From Cryptomeria japonica (lineage: Eukaryota > Streptophyta > Pinopsida > Cupressales > Cupressaceae), in NCBI RefSeq assembly GCF_030272615.1, contig NC_081414.1, positions 782,538,119 to 782,602,118 on the forward strand: a DNA stretch of 64,000 nucleotides, written 5' to 3'. This document shows positions 12,700-26,649 of the stretch, piece after piece (the stretch's first letter is position 1; every line of letters begins with the position of its first letter). The notes under the pieces were generated by a model. The model was not told the DNA's origin, did not search any database, and worked only from the letters and a program-made list of their open reading frames with translations. The translations under genes and the position numbers were made by a program.

Positions 12700-13361
12700 G
12701 TATATGGTAGACATCCAAGAGGAGTATGTGAGTTGAGAGACCTTGGTACCTTGGAAATGAAGAGTGGGCAAGCAGAGGACTTCATTGAAACTATCAAGGA
12801 AGTCCAAGAGAAAGTTAAGAAAGCCATCCTTGAATCCACTCAAAAATTGAAGGCCAAAATGGATGAGAAAAGGAGAGAGGTTCAGTTCAAGGTGGGTGAC
12901 TTTGTGATGGTCTATTTGAGCAAAGCTAGGATGCAAAGTGGTAAGCCTACCAAACTGCAAATGAAGGGGGTAGGACCTTGTAGAATTTTGTCAAACTATG
13001 GGGAGAATGCTTAAAAGGTTGACCTACCTTCAGATTTGGCTATATCACCGGTCTTTAATGTAGCTGACCTGATCATGTACAAAGGCGAAATAGCAGGGCA
13101 AAAGGAGAACCAAGCTAAGGTGTTGTATGACCTAGATGTTAATGTTTTACCACAAGTGAAGAAGCCTATAGCAAAGGAGATATTGGAATATAGAGTAAAT
13201 AATTCCACCAGACACCAGGTCTACATGGAACACTTGGTGAAGTGGGCAGGTCAGCCTGAGTCTGAAGCTACTTGGGTTGAAGAGAGCAGATTCAAGACAC
13301 TTGGCATAGACCTGGCTCTCATCTCTTCTTCTATTTCTGAGTTGAGTGCAGAGGGTGAGTA
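12700..13361 (+). pseudogene. Duplicated integrase tail and chromodomain fragment
   Basis: This second copy of the 3' end of pol is nearly identical to 18987-19646. It encodes the integrase C-terminal SH3-like part (KVGDFVMVYLSKARM) and the chromodomain (HQVYMEHLVKWAGQ, then ATWVEE). One stop (TAA near 13012) interrupts it, yet at some positions it is more intact than the downstream copy: it has MYKGE where the other has a stop, and ISELSAE where the other stops after IS. It sits directly before a full LTR, as the 3' end of an upstream element copy would. Confidence 0.8.
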
Positions 13362-14948
13362 TGGCGTAGGAGCACCCTTCCAAGATCTTCCTCCTTTTTT
13401 TTGTTGGGTTTGTGCTTCTTTTGAAGCCATTGTATATTTAATAAGAGCCATGAGCTCATTTGTTTTTGACTAGGTCCTAGTTTTAGGTCCTTAGTGTTTT
13501 TGTTGTGGTTTCTTGTGCAAGAGAGGTTGAGTGTGCCTTGGATATGTGTTAGGCCTTAATGGTATGTTGATGTTCTTAGGATAGTCCAAAATAGGCCTAG
13601 GAGTCATGAAAAGCAACAATGGAAAATTGCTCAAAAGATGCAAAAGTTGCATGACAACTTTTAAAAATTGTCAACCAACTTTTCCACCCAAAAGGTCAAA
13701 AACTCTTATTGAGCATAGAGAGCCCTAATTTTGGCACATTGACCAAGTTCTAGGTAGTATAAGTATTTCCAAACCCTAAGTTAATGGGTTGGATGTCATA
13801 CATTGTATGACCCAAGGAAGAAAAGCTTGACTATGACTATTTTTTGGTTACCAGTCAGTTTGAAAGAAGCTACTAAGCAAGTTAATGGATTGATTTGCAT
13901 GTAAACCTATGTGGAGTGTCTTCTATGGTGTAAATAATTTCATTGTGAGAAATTAGATTAGGTTTTTATTTGCAGGTTGTGTGTGTTTGTAAATATCTTG
14001 AAAATTGTCTTTTCACTATCCAGTTTAGGACTGGTTTGTACAAATGGAATCATAGCTCCATTCCCCATTGTGGAATCGCCATGAAACCATGGGGAATGAG
14101 AGTAGAGACCTTGTAACATAGTTCAATGTAAGCAAGGCCCTTGAAAATGAAAGGAAGCCATTTGAAGACCCATTCCTAGGCGAGACTAGATAGTGCTCGG
14201 TTAGGAATGGTTGTTGTTGTAGAGGTCTTGAAAATCAACGTTGGTCAGTGGAGAGTGCACCCTTTGGAGGAGGTGTAGAGGAGTGTGTAAAGAACCATTG
14301 GTGTGAAGGAGGAACCTCCACCAATCTAGACAAGGTGGCTAAAACACAAAACATCCACTGTGACCCAGGCAGACCATAAAAACCCTCACAAAACCCTTAA
14401 AAACCCCAAAATTTGCCCTAGGCACTGTACGGCAACTTGGAGGCCCAAAACCAGAGAAATCCTTGAGCCCTTGCCAAATGAATGGTAGTCCATTTTGGGA
14501 GTTTGGTTATTTTGTGCATCGTTTGTGAGAGGAAGCCCTAAAGGACCGGGTAGGAGGCCTAATTGATCCTAAACCTTGTAGCCCTATTTTGTAGGCAAAA
14601 CACAAAATAGTGAAATCGGTAAGAGTTTGAAGGCTTGAAACCTCTTGGGGGCACATGAATGGGTGGAAAGACCATGAATTAGACCTGATATAACCTTGCT
14701 ATGACCTTGGAAGGTGTGGAACAAGCCTAGCCCTTATTAGCCATAGTAAGGGGTTTTGAGTCTCATGAGTAGGTGAGACCTTAGGAGTAGCATTGCAACT
14801 CATTGGTGGGTGGATTGGGCAAGGTCAGGGGATTCCTCTAGCAAGGAAAGTCCTAGAGACCCTAGGGTGTGGAGAGAACACTAGGTGATCCAAGGAAAGG
14901 ATCCAAGAGCATAGACTAGGCTAGTCTATCCCAAGCACCATCCCATCA
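13362..14948 (+). repeat. Gypsy 1 complete LTR (5' of coding region)
   Basis: A 1,587 bp LTR begins TGGCGTAGGAGC and ends CCATCCCATCA. It is very similar to 19647-21234. The primer-binding site follows three bases later. Confidence 0.88.
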
Positions 14949-14951
14949 GAT

Positions 14952-14963
14952 TGGTATCAGAGC
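14952..14963 (+). promoter_or_regulatory. Primer-binding site (initiator tRNA-Met)
   Basis: TGGTATCAGAGC is complementary to the 3' end of plant initiator tRNA-Met and lies just inside the LTR end at 14948. It primes minus-strand DNA synthesis. Confidence 0.9.
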
Positions 14964-14988
14964 TTGTTAAAGATTTGTTGGACTGTGT

Positions 14989-15873
14989 ATGTCTCTATAT
15001 ACTGGTGACTCAGTAGGGGAGAGAAGAATGGTCACTAATGCAGAGTTGGCTAGAGAGGTAGTAGAACAGAAGGAGAAGAATAGACTCCTTGAAGAAGCTA
15101 TGAGTGAGATAAGGGATAAACTGCAGGAAGTGGTGGATCAGAGGACACAAGGACCTTGGGTTGAAGACACCAAGGATAAAGGAAAGAAAACCATTGACAT
15201 AGATGACATTATACCTAAACCAGATCCCTTGTTTAATAAAGAACCATTTGTGAAGGCTATCAAGGCTTTGAACACCAAAGCTTTTGAAGGATTGCTACAT
15301 TTCAGTGGAAGGATGGACATTAACACTATCATGGAATGGATTGAGGGCATGGAAAACCACTTTGACTGTGAGGGAGTGACACAGGATCAAAAGGTTAAGG
15401 TTGCCAAATCAAGATTAAGGAGAGCAACTTTAACATGGTGGAAGTACCTGCAAGAAGAAAGAGTTAGCATGGGGAAGCTACCTATTGCCAATTGGAAGGC
15501 CATGGTGAGAAAGATCAAAGAGAACTACTTACTAGAGGATTATGAAGTCCAACTTCATAAGAAGAGACAGGGTTTGAAGCAAAAAGACCTTGATGTGACC
15601 TCCTACACCGAAGAATTTCAAAAACTTTGTCTTAGATCCAAAGTCCAAGAAGATGAATCTATTAAGGTGGCTAGGTATCTAAGCGGCCTAAAGTGGAACA
15701 TTCAAGAGGAGATAAGCCTATGGATTCCTACTACTATTCAAAAGTGTCATCAGCTTGCTGCCAAGGTGGAAGAGAGGAACAAAAGGAAAGGAGACTCCAA
15801 TAATAGGGGTAGAGGCAGAGGTAGAGACCAAATGAACCACCGAGGTGGTTACCAAAGAAAGTCAAATGAGTAG
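14989..15873 (+). pseudogene. Gypsy 1 gag
   Basis: A 294-residue frame begins MSLYTGDSVGER. An N-terminal coiled coil (about residues 20-50) is followed by the retrotransposon gag core, with landmarks FEGLLHFSGRMD, TLTWWKYLQEE and DVTSYTEEFQKLCLRS (about residues 95-240). An Arg/Gly-rich RNA-binding tail ends at an in-frame TAG. In an intact element this frame would continue into the zinc knuckle at 16018 (CYNYGQLGHPTC, one cysteine replaced by tyrosine). Gag forms the virus-like particle that packages element RNA. Confidence 0.8.
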
Positions 15874-16011
15874 AGGAACCAAGGAGAAGCCAAGTTGACT
15901 AAACATGGCAGTGAAACCAATCTTAAAGGGGGCCATTCTAGAGGAAGAGGTGTACAAGGTGGTCCAAGTAGGGGTAGAGGTACCGGCAAAGGTAACTCCT
16001 AGTTTGCAACT

Positions 16012-16515
16012 ATGAAGTGTTACAACTATGGACAATTGGGACACCCAACATGTAGATGCCCTGACAAGCCTACCTCATCAAATAGTGGAAAGAGGTTTGC
16101 TTATGCTCATGAAGACTCTTCAAGAAGCAAGACACGGGATGTGGACCAGATTGAATCAGAGATTGGAGAAAATCTAATGTTCAATAGGATTTTGATCAGA
16201 CAGCCGGTTAAGGAGGAACCCAAACATAGGAAAGCATTGTTTAGGGTGAGATGCAAAGTTCTTGGTAAAGTGTGCAAGGCGATAGTTGATTTAGGCTCAA
16301 CTAACAACATCATCTCAAAAGAGGTAGTTAGGAAGTTGAAACTCACAAGAATACCCCACACTAGCCCAAACAAGGTGACTTGGTTAAACAAAGGACAGAG
16401 TGTGCTAGTCAATGAACAGACTTGGGTAGAGTTTTCTATTGGAGGATATAAGGATAAGATCCTTTGTGATGTGTTGCCTATGGATGCTTGTCATCTGCTG
16501 CTAGGAAGACCCTAG
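16012..16515 (+). pseudogene. Gypsy 1 zinc knuckle and aspartic protease
   Basis: After the damaged CCHC knuckle the frame carries a retropepsin-type domain. The active-site region reads IVDLGSTNNIISKE, where DSG or DTG is expected, so the catalytic motif is altered (DLG). The C-terminal flap motif HLLLGRP is present and is followed by TAG where RPW is usual. That stop is explained by a single G-to-A change. The protease would cleave the gag-pol polyprotein. Confidence 0.78.
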
Positions 16516-16599
16516 CAATTTGATAGGAAGGTGATCTATGATGGAGAGGAGAACTCCATATCATTCAAGAAGGATAGCAAGACCTTCAAGATTTAGTCT

Positions 16600-17688
16600 T
16601 TGATAGAGGATGAAGAGGGAACTTCAAAAACACCTAGTGTCTTATTGGCTACTAGTAAAGAGTTCTTAAACTTGCTGCATGAGGAGGAGATAGTGAAGTG
16701 TGCCATCTTTGTGAAAGCAAAGGAGGAAAACTACAAGTTGCAGGCAAAAGTACCCAAGGAGGTGAAGCAAATGTTGCAAGAGTATAAGGACATAGTGAGT
16801 GATGGAGCACCTATAACACTCCCACCTAGAAGGTCTATAAGCCATCAAATAGACTTTGTTCCTGGAGCATCCCTACCTAACAAGGTAGCATATAAGCTCA
16901 CACCTGATCAAAATAAGGAGGTAGCAAGGCAAGTGTAGGAGTTATTAGAACAAGGATTGATTAAGAAGAGCATCAACCCATGTGCAGTCCCGGTAGTGCT
17001 AGCATCAAAGAAGGGAGGCAAGTGGAGGCTTTGCACTGACTCAAGGGCAATAAATAGGATCACCATAAGGTATAGGTTTCCTATTCCTAGAATAGAGTAT
17101 TTGATGGACTATCTAGGAGGTGCTATGTATTTCACCAAATTGGACCTTAAAAGTGGTTATCACCAGATTAGAATCAAGGAGGGTGATGAGTGGAAGACTA
17201 CTTTCAAGACCACATATGGATTGTATGAATGGCTTGTGATGACATTTGGACTCACTAATGCCCCAAGCACCTTCATGAGGTTGATGAATGAGGTGTTGAA
17301 GGATTTCACAGGTAGGTTTGTGGTGGTGTACCTAGATGACATACTCATCTATAGCAGAACCAAAGAAGAGCACCTTGAGCATTTGAGGTTAGTTTTAGAA
17401 AGGTTGCATGAGGAGAAGTTATCCATCAACGTAGACAAGTGTGACTTCTTGAAGCAAGAGCTATTCTACTTGGGATTTGTGGTGTCTAAGGGAACCTTGA
17501 AGATGGATCCAAGCAAAATAGAGGCAATCTTGAATTGGCCTGCACCTAGAACAGGGACTGAAGTTAGGAGTTTCCATGGATTAGCTCAATTCTATAGGAA
17601 GTTTGTGAGGAACTTTAGTGGCATATATGCACCAGTCCTTGACACCATTAAGGGAGACCTTAAAACTAAGTTTAAATGGACTGAGTAG
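16600..17688 (+). pseudogene. Gypsy 1 reverse transcriptase
   Basis: Two open stretches (16600-16938 and 16957-17688) are separated by a single stop. RT landmarks in order are [61 protein letters not shown] and the catalytic [11 protein letters not shown] (about 17320-17355), then FLGFVVS-like and [14 protein letters not shown]. All catalytic aspartates seem present. The frame ends with a TAG where TEW is usual. It copies element RNA into DNA in the particle. Confidence 0.85.
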
Positions 17689-17706
17689 ACTAACAAAGCA
17701 TTTCAA

Positions 17707-18138
17707 TTGTTGAAGCAAGAAGTAGCCACAAAACCAATCCTTCTCCTACCTACCTTTGATAAGCTATTCACATTGGAGTGTGATGCAAGTGGAATTGCAG
17801 TAGGTGGTGTATTGAGTCAAGAGGGAAGACCTATGGCATTTTTCAATGAGAAGCTTAATGAAGCAAAGAAGAAGTACTCGACCTATGACCTAGAGTTGTA
17901 TGCATTAGTGCAGTCTCTTAAAAAATGGAGGCATTACCTACTTCCAAAGGAATTTGTGGTGTTCACAGACAACCAGGCATTGAGTTACATTAACACTCAA
18001 GAGAAGCTTAGCAATAGGCATTTGAAATGGATGGAATACATCCAATCCTTCACCTTCACCATCAAGCATAAGAAGGGGCAACTTAACAAGGTGGCAGATG
18101 CATTAAGAAAGAAGTTGTTGACAGTTCAAGAACTATAG
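17707..18138 (+). pseudogene. Gypsy 1 RNase H
   Basis: The Ty3-type RNase H keeps its acidic residues: ECDASG (about 17777), YDLELYAL (about 17885) and FTDNQAL (about 17963). It ends HKKGQLNKVADALRKK before a TAG. It is part of the same polyprotein as the RT upstream and removes RNA from the RNA-DNA hybrid. Confidence 0.82.
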
Positions 18139-19000
18139 TTGCAGAGCATAGGAATAGAAGGTTTTGAGGACATCTATGAAGGAGATGAAGACTTCTCATC
18201 AGCTTACAAGGTTTACAAGGAGTTTGAGAACCATTTCCATGGTGAGTATGCAAATTACACTCTCCAAAATGGTCTCTTGTTCAAGGGTAATCAGTTGTGT
18301 GTACCAAGAGGGTCCATGAGGGAAAACCTCATCCAAGAGAAACACAATGGTAGTTTCAGTGGACACTTTGGAGTCAATAAAACATTGGATTTAGTACAGA
18401 GGTACTACTATTGGCCAAAGTTACCAAGGGATGTGAAAAGATATGTAGAAGAATGTGGTGTGTGCCAAAGAGCAAAAGGAGGATCAAGCAATGTCGGTCT
18501 CTATCAACAATTGCTGGTCCCTAATAGACCTTGGGAATGCATAAGCATGGACTTTGTAGTAGGACTTCCCAAGACAAAGACAGGTATGGACAACATCTAT
18601 GTGGTAGTAGATAGATTTTCCAAGATGAGCCATTTTATTCCATGTAAAACTACACATGATGCTAGCTATGTTGCACATCTCTTCTTTAAAGAGATCGTTA
18701 GGATTCATGGACTCCCTTTAAGCATTATTTCAGATAGGGATAGCAAGTTCATGGGTCATTTTTGGCAAACATTATGGAGGAGACTAGGAACTAATCTCTC
18801 ATTTAGCTCAACTTACCATCCACAAACAGATGGTCAGACTGAAGTCATCAATAGGGTGTTAGGCAACTTGTTGAGGTGTTTAACTAAGAAGTATGGGTAG
18901 ACATGGGATATAGTCATTCCACAAGCAAAGTATGCATATAATGACAGTGTGAATAGGACCACTGGTAGAAGTCCTTTTGAGGTTGTCTATGGTAGACATC
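18139..19000 (+). pseudogene. Gypsy 1 integrase
   Basis: The N-terminal HHCC zinc domain is visible (HNGSFSGHFGVNKTL, then CGVCQRAKG). The core keeps the D,D,E positions: SMDFVVGLPKT (about 18547), ISDRDSKFMGHFW (about 18730) and DGQTEVINRV (about 18830). The frame breaks at TAG (18898) just before TWD, and the remainder continues into the SH3-like region. The enzyme inserts the DNA copy into chromosomes. Confidence 0.85.
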
Positions 19001-19626
19001 CAAGAGGAGTATGTAAGTTGAGAGACCTTGGTACCTTGGAAATCAAGAGTGGGCAAGCATAGTAATTCACTCAAACTATCAAGGAAGTCCAAGAGCAAGT
19101 TAAGAAAGCCATCCTTGAATCCACTCAAAAACTGAAGGCCAAAATGGATGAGAAAAGGAGAGAGCTTTAGTTCAAGATGGGTGACTTTGTGATGGTCCAT
19201 TTGAGCAAAGCTAGGATGCAAAGTGGTAAGCCTACCAAACTACAAATGAAGAGGGTAGGACCTTGTAGAATTCTGTCAAAGTATGGGGAGAATGCTTACA
19301 AGGTTGACCTACCTTCAGATTTGGCTATATCACCGGTCTTTAATGTAGCTGACCTGATCATGTAGAAGGGTGAAATAGCAGGGCAAAAGGAGAACCAAGT
19401 TAAGGTGCTGCAGGGCCTAGATGTTAATGTTTTACCACAAGTGAAGAAGCCTATAGCAGAGGAGATCTTGGAATCCAAAGTAAAGAATTCCACCAAACAC
19501 CAGGTCTACATGGAACACTTGGTGAAGTGGGCAGGTCAGCCTAAGTCTGAAGCTACCTGGGTTGAAGAGAGCAGATTCAAGACACTTGGCATAGACCCGG
19601 CTCTCATCTCTTCTTCTATTTCTTAG
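19000..19626 (+). pseudogene. Gypsy 1 integrase tail with chromodomain
   Basis: The SH3-like region is MGDFVMVHLSKARM. The chromodomain is ILESKVKNSTKHQVYMEH, then LVKWAGQ and ATWVEESRF, at about 19460-19590. Chromodomains direct chromoviral integrases toward particular chromatin. Stops at about 19060, 19168 and 19363 interrupt the frame. Confidence 0.82.
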
Positions 19627-19634
19627 TTGTGTGT

Positions 19635-19646
19635 AGAGGGGGAGTA
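19635..19646 (+). promoter_or_regulatory. Polypurine tract of Gypsy 1
   Basis: AGAGGGGGAGTA sits immediately before the last LTR (19647) and would prime plus-strand synthesis. The fragment before the middle LTR has a related tract, AGAGGGTGAGTA. Confidence 0.75.
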
Positions 19647-21234
19647 TGGTATAGGAGCACCCTTCCAAGAACTTCCTCCTTTTTTTTGTTGGGGTTGTGC
19701 TTCTTTTGAAGCCATTGTATATTTAATAAGAGCCCTGAGCTCATTTGTTTTTGACTAGGTCCTAGTTTTAGGTCCTTAGTGTTTTTGTTGTGGTTTCTTG
19801 TGCAATAGAGGTTGAGTGTGCCTTGGATGTGTGTTAGGCCTTAATGGTATGTTGATGTCCTTAGGATAGCCCAAAATAGGCCTAGGAGTCATGAAAAGCA
19901 ACAATGGCAAAGTTGCTCAAAAAATGCAAAAGTTGCATGATAACTTTTAAAAGTTGTCAAGCAACTTTTCCACCCAAAAGGTCAAAAATTCTTATTGAGC
20001 ATAGAGAGCCCTTATTTTGGAAAAATGACCAAGGTCTAGGAAGTATAATTATTTCCAAACCCTAAGTTAATGGGTTGGATGTCAGACATTGTACGGCCCA
20101 AGGAAGAATAGCTTGACTGTGATTGTTTTTTGGTTACCAGTCAGTTTGAAAGAAGCTACCGAGCAAGTTAATGGATTGATTTGCATGTAAACCTATGTGG
20201 AGTGTCTTATATGGTGTAAATAATTTCATTGTGAGCAATTAGATTAGGTTTTTATTTGCAAGTTTTGTGTGTTTGTAAATATCTTGAAAACTGTCTTTTC
20301 ACTGTCCAGTTTAGGATTGGTTTGTACAAATGAAATCATTACTCCATTCCCCATTGTGGTTTCACCATGAAACCATGGGGAATGAGAGTAGAGACCTTGT
20401 AACATAGTTTAATGCAAGAAGGGCCCTTGAAAATGCAAGGAAGCCATTTGAAGACCCATTCCTAGATGAGACTAGACAGTGCCCGGTTAGGAATGGTTGT
20501 TGTTGCAAAGGTCTTGAAAAGCAAGGTTGGTCAGTGGAGAGTGCACCCTTTGGAGGATGTGTAGATGAGTGTGTGAAGAACCACTAGTGTGAAGGAAGAG
20601 CATCCACCAATCTAGACAAGGTGGCAAAAACACAAAACATCCACTGTGACCCAGGCAGACCATAAAAACCCTCACAAAACCCTTAAAAACACCAAAATTC
20701 ACCCTAGGCACTGTACGGCCACTTGGAGGCCCAAAACCAGAGAAATCCTTGAGCGCTTACCAAATGAGTGGTTTTCTATTTTGGGAGTTTGGGTATTTTT
20801 TGCATCGTTTATGAGAGGAAGCCCTAAAGGACCAGGTAGGAGGCCTAATTGGTCCTAAACCTTGTAGCCCTATTTTGTAGGCAAAACACAAAATAGTGAA
20901 ATCGGTAAGGGGTTGAAGGCTTGAAACCTCTTGGGGGCACATGAATGGGTGGAAAGACCATGAATTAGACCTGATATAACCTTTCTAAGACCTTGGAAGG
21001 AGTGGAACAAGCCTCGCCCTTATTAGCCATAGTAAGGGGTTTTGAGTCCCATGAGTAGGTGAGACCTTAGGAGTAGCATTGCAACTCATTGGTGGGTGGA
21101 TTGGGAAAGTTTAGGGGATTCCTCTAGCAAGGGAAGTCCTAGAGACTCTAGGGTGTGGAGAGAATAGTAGGTGATCCAAGGAAAGGATCCAAGAGCGTAG
21201 ACTAGGCTAGTCTATCCCAAGCACCATCCCATCA
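19647..21234 (+). repeat. Gypsy 1 3' LTR
   Basis: This 1,588 bp LTR begins TGGTATAGGAGC and ends CCATCCCATCA. CAATC follows it as the target duplication. Confidence 0.88.
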
Positions 21235-21239
21235 CAATC

Positions 21240-21687
21240 CCACCTGGTTGTAAAAATGCGGGCCTCCTTCAAAGACCCTATTGCAATCCTCCATGCAATT
21301 GAAAGTAACCATGAAGTAGTTATTCGCGAGCATCATAATCTCCATTTCCCCTTCTTGTGCCCAAGTCCCGTGTGCCCAGTTTTCCAAAAACTGCAAGGAA
21401 ACCCTCATTCCCAAAAACTTGTAGTATAGCGAGTGTTTTGAAAAATATTCAACATCTTCAGCTATCATCTCAGGAGGAATAACTAGCTTTGGCCTCTCAC
21501 TGCATCTCTCCAAGCAACCATTAATCTTCATAATACAAGAGCTACCAGCACTCTCAGGCCCCGATTTTGATGAGAAAAGGTCATTGTTAAAAGTCTTGAT
21601 ACTCTGAAGTGGGGGTTTTGAACCCACCGCAGTGTGAAAATCCATGGTGGGAGAAACCTGCGAGGCCTCACCACCAATACTCGACAT
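21240..21687 (-). pseudogene. LINE 1 ORF1, N-terminal part
   Basis: From the ATG at 21687 (MSSIGGEASQVSP) the frame reaches a DUF4283-type domain (WAQEGEMEIMMLANNYFMV, then NRVFEGGPHFYNQVG) that stops at the Gypsy junction and resumes at 11883. An upstream ATG in another frame exists, so the start is not certain. The 5' leader from 22043 to 21688 is GC-rich. The product would be an RNA-binding chaperone-like protein of the LINE particle. Confidence 0.75.
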
Positions 21688-22043
21688 AAGAGTGCAAAAT
21701 ACCTATACAAGAATGTCAAGGACCTACACCCCAAAGGGCCACTCAAGAAAGCTCGGCACCCAAGAGACCACCGCTCCAAGCACCACCGAAAGAAGGGGCC
21801 AGCCATTTACTCCTGACCCATGGGAAAACCATGAGCCATAGCAAGCTGAAACCCCACCCGATGACCACCACTTCTCCCCTCACACCCACGGTCGATCCCT
21901 GCCCAGCACCGCCTGCCACTCTTCTCCCCCGACGCCCAACACTTCCCTCCCCCGACGCACCTGGAACACTGCCTCGCATGAGCTAGGGCATCGAAACCTT
22001 AGCTCGACCGCTCGCGAGCCCTCGTACGCATGATGCCATGTTT
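21688..22043 (-). promoter_or_regulatory. GC-rich 5' leader of LINE 1
   Basis: This is the 356 bp between the LINE 5' end (next to its target duplication at 22044) and the ORF1 start. It is rich in CG dinucleotides and runs of CCC/GGG, in sharp contrast to the flanking AT-rich DNA. L1-type elements carry their internal promoter here. Confidence 0.5.
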
Positions 22044-22059
22044 TTTTATTGTAAATTAT
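22044..22059. repeat. Target site duplication of LINE 1, 5' side
   Basis: Exact second copy of the 16 bp word at 6627-6642. Confidence 0.85.
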
Positions 22060-22135
22060 AATTAAAATTAAAATATATAACTATTTTCTATAAAAAAATT
22101 TAAAAAATTTATTACAATTTTTTTTTTTAAATTAG

Positions 22136-25519
<3,384 letters not shown>

Positions 25520-25538
25520 CACTAACCCTAGATAAGTT
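25520..25538. repeat. Target site duplication of LINE 2, 3' side
   Basis: CACTAACCCTAGATAAGTT matches CACTAACTCTAAATAAGTT at 52283-52301 with 17 of 19 identical. The copies bound the 26.7 kb nested LINE locus. Confidence 0.8.
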
Positions 25539-25702
25539 TTTTATTAACAAAAAAGCGGGTTTTACAGGGACTCAAAACCACTGAGTTATAGGATAAAATA
25601 AAATAAACATTCAAAGTCTAGTAAAATGGAAAGGTTGTCAAAAAGAAAAAAAAGACAATAGACTAAACCAAAAGACTACAAATGGCTAAACCTAGAAACA
25701 AA

Positions 25703-26625
25703 TTAACCTAAGGACTTTAAAGTCTCTACAATCTCAGTTTTGAGGATGTTCATCTCTTGCGTTGCCTTCTTTAGGTCCTCGAACTCCTCAATGGAAGACT
25801 TCACCTTTCTCTTAAGGTTGGATTTGGTTCTCTTAGAGGGACAAGACTCCTCTTTCTGGCCTTTTTCTCTGTCAGCATCAACATCCACGATTAGGGAACC
25901 CTATTGGGACTTGTCCAATTTATCCACCAATGTATTCATAGTGGCCACAAAGTTCTTCACAATTTTATGGCTTTTCTTCATAATGGCGTTCATTTTTTCC
26001 TTGACTTTACCGATTTCCCCTTCGAGTTGCATGGTCTTTTTCTCATTTTCCTTTCTTATTATTTTCATTGGTTCCACAATTATTTGGAGACACTCTACCA
26101 TTGAGAACTTCTCTTCTTCAGTCCACACTACCCCTTTAGCATTCTGAGGGTGCCCTTTTTCTATGAATTCATCTAGTTTGCTGGACACCGCCTTGTTCTT
26201 TAAATTGATGTCTTTTATTTCATGAAAAACCCATTTTAAAGCCCTAAAGATATCCACATAACCATTTCTAAAAAATACTAAGATATCATTTGGAAATTCC
26301 CGATCTAGTTTAAAGTAATGGTCTTCAGGTTTGAGGTCTTAGAGGTATCATCATGAAGTTAGCATCATGAAGTTTCTTAAGGAAAGGTCTCAAACCTCCT
26401 CTATCGATTTGCCTCCATACCTTCTTGTTTTTCTTATGCTTCTCACAAGTTTTTTGCTCCATCCTCTTCCTTCTTTCCCCCATTTTTTCATAGACTTCGC
26501 TTTTCGGAGTAGCATAGTAGATAAACTTAGAAGAAAGCTTACAATGAAACCAAGGTACCCACAAAATGTGCCACTCCTCACAACTTGTAAAGATAATTAA
26601 GGCACTGCCAAAGTAGTGAATGATG
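25703..26625 (-). pseudogene. Extra ORF3 of LINE 2 (coiled coil, unrecognised)
   Basis: After the RNase H stop near 26650, a further coding stretch of about 300 residues runs to 25703 with one frameshift near 26330 and one stop near 25900. Landmarks are EEWHILWVPWFHCKL, PEDHYFKLDREFPNDIL and TEEEKFSMVECLQIIVEP. A Lys/Glu-rich heptad-like region (about 26080-25960) and a basic patch, PSKRTKSNLKRKVK, follow. I do not recognise a family. LINE 1 has only about 200 bp between RNase H and its 3' end, so this is an addition. Its consistent frame and amino-acid bias argue that it was coding; a captured host exon is possible. Confidence 0.55.
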
Positions 26626-26649
26626 AAACACTACCCTTTTGTGAGCCAC

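Larger units (their letters stand above)
11889..21234 (+). mobile_element. Chromodomain Gypsy with three LTR copies
   Basis: This plus-strand LTR retrotransposon is inserted in LINE 1 ORF1 and flanked by the 5 bp duplication CAATC. It is arranged as a truncated LTR (11889 to about 12690), a piece of the 3' end of pol (about 12690-13361), a complete LTR (13362-14948), a primer site, gag, protease, RT, RNase H, integrase, chromodomain, a polypurine tract, and a final LTR (19647-21234). The domain order with integrase last and a chromodomain places it in the chromovirus branch of Gypsy. Scattered stop codons make it defective. The extra LTR and pol fragment suggest a tandem LTR-internal-LTR-internal-LTR state followed by an internal deletion. 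Confidence 0.88.
6643..22043 (-). mobile_element. Full-length L1-type LINE, interrupted by Gypsy
   Basis: This minus-strand non-LTR retrotransposon is bounded by a perfect 16 bp target duplication. Removing the Gypsy element at 11889-21234 leaves about 6.05 kb, the size of a complete plant L1. In order from 22043 it has a GC-rich 5' leader, ORF1 (DUF4283-type plus a decayed zinc knuckle), ORF2 (endonuclease, RT, zf-RVT-like region, RNase H) and a short 3' end with AATAAA-like signals. Many stops and frameshifts make it inactive. A complete 5' end is notable because most LINE copies are 5' truncated. Confidence 0.88.

Noticed and set aside
25740-26147. 135-residue plus-strand frame
   Set aside because: It is the antisense shadow of the LINE 2 third ORF, which has the more coherent coiled-coil pattern on the minus strand.
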